A stretch of 64,000 bases of DNA from Leptospirillum sp. (GCA_027315205.1 DAHUYM010000004.1:98216-162215); one strand, 5' to 3'; positions 15,301 to 24,352 are shown, numbered from the stretch's first letter. Notes: generated from the letters alone by a model not told the origin. Numbers and translations: made by a program.

Positions 15301-15798
15301 ATGTCTTATCTCGGAAAGTGGACGTGGGTCGCGGGATTTCTTGTATTGGGCCTGGCAGGTCTGAACAGTCCGGATACCTTATTGGGGGCTGATGAAGGAA
15401 TGCAGCCTGTCAAGACGTCCCGGGTTTCGGATCGATACGACAATATGATATCGACGGCCGAAGCGAGATATCACCAGGCCGTTACCCGTGCCAGCAAAAT
15501 CTATCGTGAGGCGAAGCGCAAGGCGGATGCCGAATATGCCCACGATACGGCAATCGCGAGCACCCACGTTACGGAGACGATCAGCGAAATTCGTGACAGG
15601 TTGGCTCAAAGCGGTGGGGCCATGGGATTGAAATCGACACAGGCCATCAAGGCTGCGGTAGCAAAATACGCGAAAACGATTTCAAGGGAATACCAGAAAC
15701 GACAGAAAGCCATCCGAAAAGCGGTGGTAGGGTACGCTGATTCTCTCAGTGCGGCAGCCGACGACTTCAAAGGGGAACTCAAGAAAACGCAACCGTAA
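15301..15798 (+). CDS. Exported helical protein, about 165 aa, unknown function
   Basis: A signal peptide (residues about 8-24, VAGFLVLGLAG) with a likely cleavage after LLG is followed by an almost entirely helical, Ala/Lys/Arg-rich mature protein (for example AEARYHQAVTRASKIYREAK). I choose the second of two adjacent ATGs because GGAGGA (15288-15293) is seven bases away. No domain is recognised. It lies between two AT-rich islands, alone on its strand. It resembles periplasmic coiled-coil or chaperone-like proteins, but this is only a shape argument. Confidence 0.6.
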   Translation: MSYLGKWTWVAGFLVLGLAGLNSPDTLLGADEGMQPVKTSRVSDRYDNMISTAEARYHQAVTRASKIYREAKRKADAEYAHDTAIASTHVTETISEIRDRLAQSGGAMGLKSTQAIKAAVAKYAKTISREYQKRQKAIRKAVVGYADSLSAAADDFKGELKKTQP

Positions 15799-16052
15799 AC
15801 CCCTTCGGCTGGGTGCCGGGAGTGCATGGGTAATCGTTTCCTCCAGCTTCCGGAGTATCGGCATCGTCCCTGACGGGAAACATGTTGCCACAGTTTTTGC
15901 GGGAGGAGGTTTCCCCCAGGAAGAGGCCTTCTCCTGCATGGGGACATTGTCGGAATCCAGCATAGGGGTTTCCTTGACTCCCCTCCGCCCAAAATCCGAA
16001 TCATCGCTGATCTGCCGAGCGACTCAAGGCCTTCTGCCGGTTGATCCTCGAT

Positions 16053-16274
16053 TCATGTGCGGGGTTCGCGGATCAGCCGTCCAGCAATGAGGTTTTCGAT
16101 AAACTCTTTTGCCTCATCGACCGCATCAAATCCGTCGTCGATTTTGTTCCCGTTCCCGTCGGTTACCACGAATTCGATGCGGGCCGGGTTGTCGAGAAAA
16201 TCCTGCCTGGGAAGGATTTCCAGATCATAGAACACCGCAGCGGGAACAATCCGGAAACCTTTATGCTCCGTCAT
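16053..16274 (-). CDS. Hypothetical protein, 73 aa
   Basis: This small soluble acidic protein starts at an ATG preceded by GGGGAAAA. It contains VFYDLEILPRQDFLDNP and ends with a helix, FDAVDEAKEFIENLIAGR. The pattern suggests a small alpha/beta domain of the kind found in toxin-antitoxin or phage accessory proteins, but nothing is recognised. The frame extends to 16511, and that upstream part looks like chance. About 250 bp of sequence without features lies between it and the preceding gene. Confidence 0.5.
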   Translation of the reverse strand: MTEHKGFRIVPAAVFYDLEILPRQDFLDNPARIEFVVTDGNGNKIDDGFDAVDEAKEFIENLIAGRLIREPRT

Positions 16275-16511
16275 CTTTTTTCCCCGTAGCTGTTGGTTGC
16301 ACCATAAAGATCCCAAGTCGACACTTTCCATCACAATTATTACATCGGCACCGTTTTCCGGAATGACCCCACGTGACCCGGCCTGAAGCCGCGACCATAT
16401 GGAAAACTCATGTTCCGGATCCGCTTTCCCCGATTCGGCTCTGCCGGTCGTAACGTTTGCCGGGAGAGTCTTTTCTGGAAATTCTGGAGTGTTCCGAACG
16501 GAAAGGATCAA

Positions 16512-16978
16512 AACAGTGGATTGTATATAAAGATAAATATATCATGATTTAATATACTTTTAAAAAGTTAAAAAACTTATAAATTAAATAATAAATATTA
16601 AATATATTGTTAAATTATTAATGCCTAATTCATTTAAAAATAATAATATTAAATTATAATAAATTTTTTTATGTTTATTTTTATATTAATTTTACCTTAA
16701 TTTTCATTCACTAAGAAAAAAGTGCTTGTTGATTTGTCCGATTCAGTCCAATTCACCAAGAATAAAAAATGAAAATTATTGGGTAAATGTCTATTGTCTA
16801 AAAGTGGAGATTGTAATTTATTTAATTATTAAAATTTATTATTTTGTTGTTTTCTCAAATATTTTATGGATATATTAAAGACAGTTCCCCGGCCTCTGCC
16901 CATCTTTGATGAAAATATTTTTAATGGATTTTAACATAAATATTTATGTTTTTGTATATATCGGGAGACAGGATCGTT
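16512..16978. other. Very AT-rich gene-free island
   Basis: About 400 bp of nearly pure A/T (strongest 16540-16690 and 16800-16880) sits in a GC-rich chromosome, with no gene, no long repeat and no RNA that I recognise. It may be a horizontally acquired scar, a xenogeneic-silencer target, or the regulatory region of the HD-GYP gene that follows. Confidence 0.7.
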
Positions 16979-17746
16979 ATGGAATGGAGTGATGCAATGA
17001 AGGAAAGTGCGAGCCGGTCGGGCAATACGTTTTCGTTTGAACGGCTTTCCGACCGCGCCCTTGAACCCAAGACCGTTTCCGCCGTCGCTCGGGATTTTTA
17101 CAAGACGACTCTCTCCATGATCGATGAATTCATGGGGATGCTTGACCGGTGGACGTATGAAACCCGAACCCATTCGTGGCGTGCGACGCACATTTCCCTG
17201 ATGATCGGGGAGAAAATGGGTATGACGCCCCGGGATCTTTTTTCGCTCGGGGTCGGTGCTCTCCTTCATGATGTGGGAAAGATCCGGATTCCGAGGGAAA
17301 TTCTTCTGAAACCGGAGAGATTGTCGGAAGAGGAATGGATGATCATGAAGCTTCATCCAGAACTGGGAGGCTTTATTCTTGATCGATTCCCTTCACTCCA
17401 TTTTGCCAAGGATCTTGTCGTCCAACACCAGGAGCGATGGAACGGGAGCGGTTACCCACGGGGGCTCAGGGGAAAAGAGATCGTACAAGGGGCCAGGATC
17501 TTTGCCGTTTCGGACAGTTACGACGCCATGACAAGCCGAAGGGCCTACAACACGGTCAAGAACCATGAAGAGGCGCTTCTTGAACTCTCCATGAATGCCG
17601 GGACCCTTTACGACCCCGAAGTCGTCCATCATTTCCTGGAAATCGACGCGGCGTACCTTTTGGGCGAACAGGCTTCTTTCAAGGAAGAAGGCGTTCTCGA
17701 GGCGCTGTTTCCTGCCGAACGCTTTATCCAGCTGGTGACGGAATGA
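16979..17746 (+). CDS. HD-GYP domain protein, probable c-di-GMP phosphodiesterase
   Basis: This protein of about 255 residues is a stand-alone HD-GYP domain that would hydrolyse cyclic di-GMP. Metal-binding and signature motifs are intact: HSWRATHISL (helix with His), LLHDVGKIRIPREIL (HD with K), MKLHPELGG, and HQERWNGSGYPRGLRG (GYP). DSYDAMTSRRAY is also typical. I use ATG 16979, with GGGAG upstream; an earlier in-frame codon at 16946 has no site. No sensor domain is present, so input must come from expression or partners. It heads a signalling cluster with the small protein and HDOD genes. Confidence 0.9.
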   Translation: MEWSDAMKESASRSGNTFSFERLSDRALEPKTVSAVARDFYKTTLSMIDEFMGMLDRWTYETRTHSWRATHISLMIGEKMGMTPRDLFSLGVGALLHDVGKIRIPREILLKPERLSEEEWMIMKLHPELGGFILDRFPSLHFAKDLVVQHQERWNGSGYPRGLRGKEIVQGARIFAVSDSYDAMTSRRAYNTVKNHEEALLELSMNAGTLYDPEVVHHFLEIDAAYLLGEQASFKEEGVLEALFPAERFIQLVTE

Positions 17747-17812
17747 ACCTTCCCTCAGAACCCGGGGACGATGCATGGTGAAACATGACGGTTTCCGGAT
17801 CGGATGAAGCCG

Positions 17813-18151
17813 ATGAAATTGGTCACTGTGAAGCTCGAACATATCGAAGGAGACGTCGTCGTCTTTTCGGATGTCTACGATTCCCTTGGCAGGCTTCTAC
17901 TGAAGGCTCCCAAGGAAATTGATGAAAACATGAAACGCATACTGTTCAACCGGGGCGTCCGGGAGGTCGTCGTCCGGGATCGGCGGGAAAATACCAAGGC
18001 GGAGAACGAGAGCGCCCTCGACAAAGAGCTCGAGAAACTGGAGCAGAGACTGATCAATTTCTCCGATACCGAAACCTGCCGTGAATTCAAGGACTTGATC
18101 AAGGATACGGTATTTCAGTTCTATGGGAACAAAAGGACAGCCTCCGGATAG
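17813..18151 (+). CDS. Small protein resembling the N-terminal module of HD-GYP proteins
   Basis: This protein of about 112 residues opens with a beta-rich segment (MKLVTVKLEHIEGDVVVFSD). The pattern LLLKAPKEIDENMKRILFNRGVREVVVRD is often seen ahead of HD-GYP domains, in DUF3391-like or setpoint segments. A helical charged tail follows. It lies directly between an HD-GYP and an HDOD gene, so it may act as a detached regulatory subunit. ATG 17804 is an alternative start. The family resemblance is only moderate. Confidence 0.5.
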   Translation: MKLVTVKLEHIEGDVVVFSDVYDSLGRLLLKAPKEIDENMKRILFNRGVREVVVRDRRENTKAENESALDKELEKLEQRLINFSDTETCREFKDLIKDTVFQFYGNKRTASG

Positions 18152-18300
18152 ATAACCGCTTATTCTCTTCTGGAGCGGACCGGGAGAATGTCCGCGACGA
18201 ATTCCCTGAAAGCCCGGAAATGTCCCGCGCCTGTTGCAGGCCGTCTCTCCGAATGGCGCTGGAGCAAGAATGGCGTGGCAGCGATCGACAAGGGATTACC

Positions 18301-19137
18301 ATGGACCTTATAAATCTCTCAAAAAAACTTCAGAAACGTGAAGCGTTCCCCCCGATACCCGCCGTTGTCTCCGAGATTATCCAGGAAATCGATTACGGCG
18401 AAATTTCCATGGAGAATCTGGGGAGGCTGATCCAGAAGGATGTTTGCCTGGCGACACATATCATCCGGCATGCAAACGCCGGGGCCTACTCAAGCGCAGG
18501 ACCTGTTTCGACTGTCATCCAGTCCATCAAGGTCATGGGGTTCCGGGTCCTGAAGGGATTGTGTCTCTCCCTCCCTGTATTCAGCCAGTTCAGGGACGTG
18601 CCAGGCGTCATGGGGCTCTGGCGACACAGCTACATCACTTCGGCCTGCTGCCGGATCATCGCGGAACGGATTAAGCTTCCGGCACTCGACGAAGCGGAAA
18701 CCTCCGGGCTGTTGCACGATCTTGGAAAGATTTTCATGTATCTTGAAATGCCCCAGTTTATCGGTCCCCGCCTGAGCGTGTCCGACGCGTCTTCCGGCGA
18801 ACCCGACTGGGTGGTCGAACGAAATTCCCTGGGGATCGACCACAGCTTCATCGGGGCCCGGTACGGAAGAATGTTCAATTTTCCGGAGAGCATTTTAAAT
18901 CCCATCCTCTGGCACCATGAACCCCACAAAGCCACCGCCAACCAGGAACTCACGCACGTATGCAGTCTGGGCGACAAGATAGCCTCGATCATCGGGGCGT
19001 GTCACCCGGATTACGTCTATGTCGAGACGTCGCTTCTCCAGTCGCTGGACTACCTGGGCATCCGAAAGGGAATCTTCCAGTTCATTCTCATGGACTGCCT
19101 GGACCGCGCGTCGAACATGATGTATTTCGAGCTTTGA
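18301..19137 (+). CDS. HDOD domain signalling protein
   Basis: This protein of about 278 residues has a single HDOD domain (HD-related output domain), a signalling fold linked to c-di-GMP and stress control. The N-terminal FPPIPAVVSEIIQEID block, the central IIRHANAGAYSS and IQSIKVMGFRVLKGL blocks and LLHDLGKIFMYLEMP are all characteristic. The HD pair in the last is retained, whereas many HDODs have lost it. I start at ATG 18301; the frame runs to 18220 but without a ribosome binding site. It probably belongs to the same unit as the HD-GYP gene. The partner is unknown. Confidence 0.85.
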   Translation: MDLINLSKKLQKREAFPPIPAVVSEIIQEIDYGEISMENLGRLIQKDVCLATHIIRHANAGAYSSAGPVSTVIQSIKVMGFRVLKGLCLSLPVFSQFRDVPGVMGLWRHSYITSACCRIIAERIKLPALDEAETSGLLHDLGKIFMYLEMPQFIGPRLSVSDASSGEPDWVVERNSLGIDHSFIGARYGRMFNFPESILNPILWHHEPHKATANQELTHVCSLGDKIASIIGACHPDYVYVETSLLQSLDYLGIRKGIFQFILMDCLDRASNMMYFEL

Positions 19138-19154
19138 ATCTTTCTGAAAGGCGA

Positions 19155-19307
19155 TCAGTAGACGAGGGCGGCGTAGAGGACGTAGAACCAGGAAAAGAGG
19201 CCCTGGACGATGGCCCAGATAATCGAGTGGTTGTGGGCGTAGCTGATCACGATAGCCAGGGCCGAGCCGAACCCGATGCCGGAGTGGATGATTTGGACGC
19301 GATTCAC
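19155..19307 (-). CDS. Conserved small membrane protein, 50 aa
   Basis: A GTG start (19307) with AAAAGGAG seven bases upstream gives a 50-residue protein with two TM helices. The block IIHSGIGFGSALAIVISY is followed by HSIIWAIVQGLFSWFYVLYA. I recognise this pattern as a small membrane protein found in many bacteria, of unknown function. The frame extends to 19421 but only this part looks coding. It lies alone, convergent with the HDOD gene. Confidence 0.65.
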   Translation of the reverse strand: MNRVQIIHSGIGFGSALAIVISYAHNHSIIWAIVQGLFSWFYVLYAALVY

Positions 19308-19594
19308 TTGGGACTCCTTTTGGTTGTACGAAATGTATTGAGAGGCGTTAAGGACAGGGGGTTCGAAGAGAACATGAAACTCTTTGAGGAAATTATAGAG
19401 ATGGATCGGTCGGACTCTCAAGGCACAGATTTTTAGGCGTCTTTTCCGGATCTAATTGGAATGTCTTGTATGGCATGGAGGTTTTTAGGAACCCCGGCCG
19501 GCACCCTGTCACGGGTGAGAAGTCTGAACGTGCACACGCCGATATGACGGCGCGTCGCCGGAGGCATAAGTCGCGAATGCGTTGTCAACGACCA

Positions 19595-20302
19595 CTAACC
19601 CATAATCCGCGAGTAACCCGAGATGTCAGCCTCATAACATTCGCACGCAGTGGACTTCAGGCCGCTCCGGTTGAGAATCGTGATATGTCCCCGACTGTAT
19701 CGGATCAGTTTGAGATTTTGGAGCGAAGTGGCAGCCTTTGTGACGCCGACACGGCGTACCCCCAGCATGTATGCCAGGAATTCCTGCGTGACATGAAATT
19801 CGTCGGTGTGTGCCCGGTCCTGCGTCATCAAAAGCCAGCGGGCGAGGCGGGACTCCACCACGTGGAAGCGGTTGCAGGCCGCTGTTTGGGCAAGTTGGTC
19901 CATGACCACATAGAGATAGCGTTTCAGGAGACGTTGCAGCGCGGGGCTCAGGGCAAGTGCGCGATGAAACGGGGCAACCGCAATGCGAAGTGCCGGTCCT
20001 TTTCCCTGGACCAGGGCATGGAGCGGAGAAATACCGATCCCGAGTATGAGCGAGGTTCCCAGCATGCCTTCGCTCCCGATCAAGCCCGTCTCAAGTTTGG
20101 TCATCCCCCCGATCGGTTTTGTCAGGGAAATGAAGCTTCCGGTGGGAAAGTATGCATGGCGGATGCGCTCGCCCGGTTCTGCCAGTACTTCGGAAAAGAC
20201 CAGATCGAGCGGTTCGCAGTCGGCCAGAAAACGGTTCCGGTCTTTTCGGGGAAGGGCAGCCAGGAGAAGATTGGTGGGGTGAATGGGCTCGATATGTGAC
20301 AT
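19595..20302 (-). CDS. Crp/Fnr-family transcriptional regulator, copy 1
   Basis: This 235-residue regulator has an N-terminal cyclic-nucleotide-binding-like beta-barrel (LAEPGERIRHAYFPTGSFISL) and a C-terminal winged HTH (VTQEFLAYMLGVRRVGVTKAA, with recognition helix RRVGVTKAATSLQ). No Fnr-type cysteine cluster is evident, and the GE-motif needed for cAMP binding is not conserved. AGGAG precedes the ATG. It is a paralogue of the gene at 20539, next to it in the same orientation. The effector and targets are unknown. Confidence 0.85.
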   Translation of the reverse strand: MSHIEPIHPTNLLLAALPRKDRNRFLADCEPLDLVFSEVLAEPGERIRHAYFPTGSFISLTKPIGGMTKLETGLIGSEGMLGTSLILGIGISPLHALVQGKGPALRIAVAPFHRALALSPALQRLLKRYLYVVMDQLAQTAACNRFHVVESRLARWLLMTQDRAHTDEFHVTQEFLAYMLGVRRVGVTKAATSLQNLKLIRYSRGHITILNRSGLKSTACECYEADISGYSRIMG

Positions 20303-20538
20303 CTGGCGCTCCTGTTGTTTTGTGGAAGCCCGGCACTGGCAAGTCCGGAGGAGATGCGGTGCGATCCCGATGACGGTAAGGCTTGGAATCTACAGGAAGG
20401 TATGCTTCCCAAGACGAACACCTTATTTATCCTGAGGCTAGACCGTGTGGGTGTCTGTCCGGTAACGTACAAAACAGGATTTCCGGGGGGAGGTGAAACG
20501 ACATAGAGGGACGAGTGCGGCGGCACCCGATATATGGA

Positions 20539-21258
20539 TTACAGAACGCCTATGTTCGGGAGGAGGCGGTCGTACTCTTTCTTGACCACCTGATAGCACT
20601 CGCAGGCCCGGTCTTCTAACCTCTTCCTGTCGAGAATGGTGATATGGCCACGGTGGTACCTGATCAAGCCTGACCTCTGCACGTTTCCGGCAGCCTCCGT
20701 GACGCCCTCCCGGCGCACACCGAGCATGTTGGCAATCAGCTCTTGCGTCATGATCAGTTCGTTGGAGCCCAAACGGTCGAGGCTCAGCAGGAGCCAACGG
20801 CAAAATTGCTGGTCCAGTGTATGATGGCGGTTGCACACGGCTGTCTGCGCCATTTGTGTCAAGAGCGCCTGGGTATAGCGCAGGAGTAAGCGTTGCATCG
20901 GACCGGCCCTATAGAATTCGTCTTTCAGGATTTGTCCTCTCAGGCGATAAGCATGGCCGGCGCTTTGGACGACAGCCCGGCTGGGTGTTGTTTCGCCGCC
21001 CATGAACAGGGAGACGCCCACGATTCCCTCTTTCCCAACGACCGCGATTTCCGCCGAGGCTCCGTTTTCCATGACGCATAAAAGGGACACGATCGCGTCG
21101 GTCGGAAAATAGACGTGCCGCATCTGCATGCCGGGCTCATAAAGAGAGTGCCCAAGCGACATCGTAACCAGTTCGAGGTTGGGAAGTGTACGAAGGTATT
21201 CTTCCCTCGGCAGGGACTCAAGGAGGTTGTTTTGTCGCGGGTCATGGGAATAAGGCAT
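20539..21258 (-). CDS. Crp/Fnr-family transcriptional regulator, copy 2
   Basis: This 239-residue Crp-like protein shares block order with its neighbour. The effector barrel contains SLYEPGMQMRHVYFPTDAIVSL, and the HTH contains MTQELIANMLGVRREGVTEAA. The shared segment QTAVCNRHH (QTAACNRFH in copy 1), then RWLL and DR, shows tandem duplication followed by divergence. A strong ribosome binding site precedes the ATG. It lacks Fnr cysteines. Together the pair could form a small regulatory circuit. Targets are not visible nearby. Confidence 0.85.
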   Translation of the reverse strand: MPYSHDPRQNNLLESLPREEYLRTLPNLELVTMSLGHSLYEPGMQMRHVYFPTDAIVSLLCVMENGASAEIAVVGKEGIVGVSLFMGGETTPSRAVVQSAGHAYRLRGQILKDEFYRAGPMQRLLLRYTQALLTQMAQTAVCNRHHTLDQQFCRWLLLSLDRLGSNELIMTQELIANMLGVRREGVTEAAGNVQRSGLIRYHRGHITILDRKRLEDRACECYQVVKKEYDRLLPNIGVL

Positions 21259-21895
21259 GGGAAACCTCCTTCAGATCGGTTAAGGTCACGATCTAAAAGC
21301 CCGGATTGGATGGTCGTAAAAAGTCGTAAAAAATGGGGATCGGTGCAAACGGATTCCATTTTATGTCAGAAACTTTGACTCGGCAAGATTTCTGGGTGGA
21401 TTTTAGGTGTTCAGGGTCCGGCGTTAAAATCTAGGATATAGCCTTCGATCGAGATGACAGTCCTCCTTCCGGTGTTTGTCGAACCCCCGGAATCATTCGC
21501 CCGGCACCGGATGGAACAGAGTCCCTCCGGATACGTGGAAGCGGTGGAGGCCGGTCTGATGCGGACTGTGATTTGGACTTCGATATCAAGGCGAGGGGTA
21601 GTTCGGCAATCCGAGAGGCGTGGCGCAACGAACCTGTTTTATGCGGCACCACGGACAGGAGGGGATAACAAGTATTCACGGTTCGTATTGATGTTTTTGG
21701 GGTGCGGAACATCAGATGCGGGTGATTTAAAAGAAGAACTGCCCCTCGGCCATCGTCACACGGTAACGAGAGATGCCGCCGTGCATTATCCAAGCCGGTG
21801 AAACCCATGTTTTTCTGTGGGTGATGCCGTGTATTCTGAATCTTCCACTGCACCTTAATGATTGCTTACAGAATTCATGTCACAAACCCCGGCTG
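21259..21895. other. Gene-free stretch between Crp copy 2 and the PilZ-sigma54 gene
   Basis: I see no supported gene, tRNA or clear repeat in these 637 bases. The ORFs present lack family features and ribosome binding sites. Low-complexity A runs and the promoter of Crp copy 2 are the only expected content. Confidence 0.5.
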
Positions 21896-23371
21896 TCATG
21901 AACGGATTTTGAATTTTTTCATTATGTTGTAGACGGAAGGACGGGAGATCTTGAGCTCTTCCGACACTTTGGTCACATTTCCATCGTGCCGGAGGAGGCT
22001 CCTCCGAAAGATCTCCTTTTCGTGGATAGCCATCATCTCCTTTAAGGTCTGGGATTCCTTCAGCACCTTATTTCGGCTTTGCCCCAGATCCATGGACCCG
22101 ATCTCCGGGCATTCGGATACAATGACCGCGCGGTAGATCGCGCTCTGGAGTTCCCTGACATTTCCCGGCCACGCGTAGTCGAGGAGTTCATGCCTGGCAT
22201 GCTGGGAAAAGTGTTTCTGTCCCACCTTCAGTTCCCGGTTGATCATGCTCAGGAGATATTCCGCCAGGGGAAGGATGTCTTCGAATCGCTCCCGCAGTGG
22301 GGGAATCTCGATGAGCAGTCCTTCGATCCGATAGAAGAGGTCTTCCCGGAAGTGCCCGAGCCGGACTGCTTCCTTCAAATTCTTGTTAGTGGCGGCGATG
22401 ATACGGGAATCAAAACGGATTTCTTTGGTCGAACCGATCCTGGAGAATGTTTTTTCCTGGAGAACCCGGAGAAGCTTGACTTGCATGGCAAGGGGAATCT
22501 CTCCGATTTCGTCTAGAAAAAGAGTCCCTCCATGCGTAGATTCGAACCAGCCCTTTTGCTGGGCATGGGCTCCGGTGAAGGCTCCCTTTTCATGACCGAA
22601 GACAACGCTTTCGAACAAGTCGTTCGGTATCGCACCGCAGTTCACAGGTACGAAAGGACCTTCCCGGGCCTGACTCATGTCGTGGATCATCCGTGCGAAC
22701 ATCTCTTTCCCAACGCCCGTCTCACCGATCAGGAGGACAGGAAGGGTCGTCGGGGAAAATCTCCGGACCTTCTTCATGACCCCCTGCATGACCGGACTTG
22801 AACCGAGATAGAGAGGACGTTGCAGATCCACAGTCCGTTCCGTATCGGGAGGGGATATATAAAGATGGGACGACCACTCCATCATCATTTCGAAAAAGGA
22901 ATCGGGTGAAAATTCGATCAGCGATGCCCAGGATTTCCGGAGGAGTTGCTCGACGACACGGTCATCCGGGATGGAGGCGGTATTTTTCTCCACAAGAAAA
23001 ACCCTCTTCCCTTCGGAAACCAGGAGCATATCCTCGACATCTCCGGAGATGAGTCCTTTTAAGGAGGGGCTTGAAGGGAAAACCTTGAAGAGGTACCACA
23101 CGAGTTTTCGGAGGTTTTCTTTGTCGCCCCAGTTTAAATGGATCGCAAACCCCGTTTTTTCCACTCGCAAAACAACGCCACAAGCACCGATCGTGCCAAA
23201 TGCCGGAAGGTCGACGGCGAGCTTGACTAAAGAATGCATTGCCGGAGACATGGATGTGTTGACGTAACACCCCGTAATGGAAAAGTTCTTCGTGACCCCA
23301 TCGCATTGTTCCCGTTTCTGCGTCCGGAACGCGATGGGAACGCTGATATCAAACCGGTCGAATTGCCGCAT
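21896..23371 (-). CDS. Sigma-54-dependent activator with N-terminal PilZ domain
   Basis: This protein of about 491 residues has three parts. A PilZ-type domain (residues 1-85) carries the c-di-GMP motifs RQFDR (2-6) and NFSITG (29-34). An unassigned segment spans about 105-180. A sigma-54 AAA+ ATPase follows, with Walker A GETGVGKE (216-223), the sigma-54 contact loop GAFTGA (263-268) and Walker B GGTLFLDEIG (281-290). It ends in a Fis-type HTH (GNVTKVSEELKISRPSVY). I start at ATG 23371, where AGGAGG is seven bases upstream; the frame runs to 23443. It probably couples c-di-GMP to transcription, as FleQ does by another route. Confidence 0.88.
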   Translation of the reverse strand: MRQFDRFDISVPIAFRTQKREQCDGVTKNFSITGCYVNTSMSPAMHSLVKLAVDLPAFGTIGACGVVLRVEKTGFAIHLNWGDKENLRKLVWYLFKVFPSSPSLKGLISGDVEDMLLVSEGKRVFLVEKNTASIPDDRVVEQLLRKSWASLIEFSPDSFFEMMMEWSSHLYISPPDTERTVDLQRPLYLGSSPVMQGVMKKVRRFSPTTLPVLLIGETGVGKEMFARMIHDMSQAREGPFVPVNCGAIPNDLFESVVFGHEKGAFTGAHAQQKGWFESTHGGTLFLDEIGEIPLAMQVKLLRVLQEKTFSRIGSTKEIRFDSRIIAATNKNLKEAVRLGHFREDLFYRIEGLLIEIPPLRERFEDILPLAEYLLSMINRELKVGQKHFSQHARHELLDYAWPGNVRELQSAIYRAVIVSECPEIGSMDLGQSRNKVLKESQTLKEMMAIHEKEIFRRSLLRHDGNVTKVSEELKISRPSVYNIMKKFKIRS

Positions 23372-23638
23372 GTCCAATCCTCCTGAAATCTCGCGACGTA
23401 TCCTGAATTTCACATGATTTCCGTTTTTCCAAAACGAAAGCATTCAGAAAAACCAAGGAAAAGAATCGAATTAAAAAATTTGTCGCCTTTCTGGGTATGC
23501 CTGCAGGACAGGGCCGAATGTGCCTCTCGGTTCTTGGCTCGACAGGATCCAGAGGGGGTTGGCCGAAATGTCCTTTTGTTGAAAAGTGTTCCTTAAAAAA
23601 GGCCCGAACTACTGGATCGTTTCACTGAAAGGCACGTA

Positions 23639-23823
23639 TTATGCAGACTCAAAATCGAAATTCTTCCACCGGTGCACCACAGGGTTGGCATTGATCTCGG
23701 CAATGCCCTTTTCGATCCGCTCCTTGAGTTCCGCTTTGGACTGAACCCGAATATGCCGGAGGAAGGTCCGGCTCATCTTGGAAAACAGGGTTTCGACCAG
23801 GTTGAGCAACGCTCCCGTGCGCG
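23639..23823 (-). mobile_element. IS630-family transposase C-terminal fragment
   Basis: Minus-strand translation gives about 60 residues ending at a TAA at 23639-23641. It contains NLVETLFSKMSRTFLRHIRV and ends VVHRWKNFDFESA, the C-terminal end of an IS630-type DDE transposase. The N-terminal and catalytic parts are absent. The fragment breaks off near 23823, exactly where the decayed alcohol dehydrogenase begins. No terminal inverted repeat could be confirmed. Confidence 0.75.
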
Positions 23824-24352
23824 GGACTAACCGCCTGGAACGCCCTGTACGGAAGAACCCCCGTCAAATCCGGACAGACCGTCCTGATTCTGGGGACGGG
23901 AGAAGTTTCGGTTTTTGCCTTCCGGTTCGCCGGAACGGATGAAAGCCCTTGGGGCGGACATCATCATCGACACTTCGAACACACCAGACTGGGAAAAAGA
24001 AGTTCTCGGACTGACCCGAGGACGGGGTGTCGATCTCGTGGTGGAAAACGGGGGGGCCGGCACTCTTTCGAGATCTCTCAAAGCCGTTTGGGTCGGCGGA
24101 ACCGTCACCATGACCGGCGTTCTGTCGGGATTCGAGGGAACGCTGAACACCGCCCTGATCCTGCCCAAGGCCCTCACGGTCCAGGGTCTGTTCGTGGGAA
24201 ACAGGCAACAGTTCCTCGAGATGAACGAGGGTCTCCGTGCCAACGGGATCCCTCCGGTCGTCGACCATATCTATGCTTTCCCCGAAACCTCCTTAGCCTA
24301 CAGGGACCTGGAAGCCGCCCGTCATGTGGGAAAGCTCGTCACCCGGATCTGA
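23824..24352 (+). pseudogene. Zinc-type alcohol dehydrogenase (MDR family) relic
   Basis: The fragment starts in the middle of the family's core ([20 protein letters not shown], then [11 protein letters not shown]). It then changes frame and skips several residues of the nucleotide-binding fold before resuming at [27 protein letters not shown] and the intact C-terminus to 24352. The N-terminal catalytic domain with the zinc ligands is missing; the break coincides with the IS630 fragment. It cannot encode a functional enzyme. An insertion followed by deletion is the simplest history. Confidence 0.8.

Noticed and set aside
21454..21801. A 115-codon plus-strand frame between the Crp and PilZ-sigma54 genes.
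   Set aside because: No ribosome binding site, no recognisable domain and unusual composition; I treat the whole spacer as gene-free.
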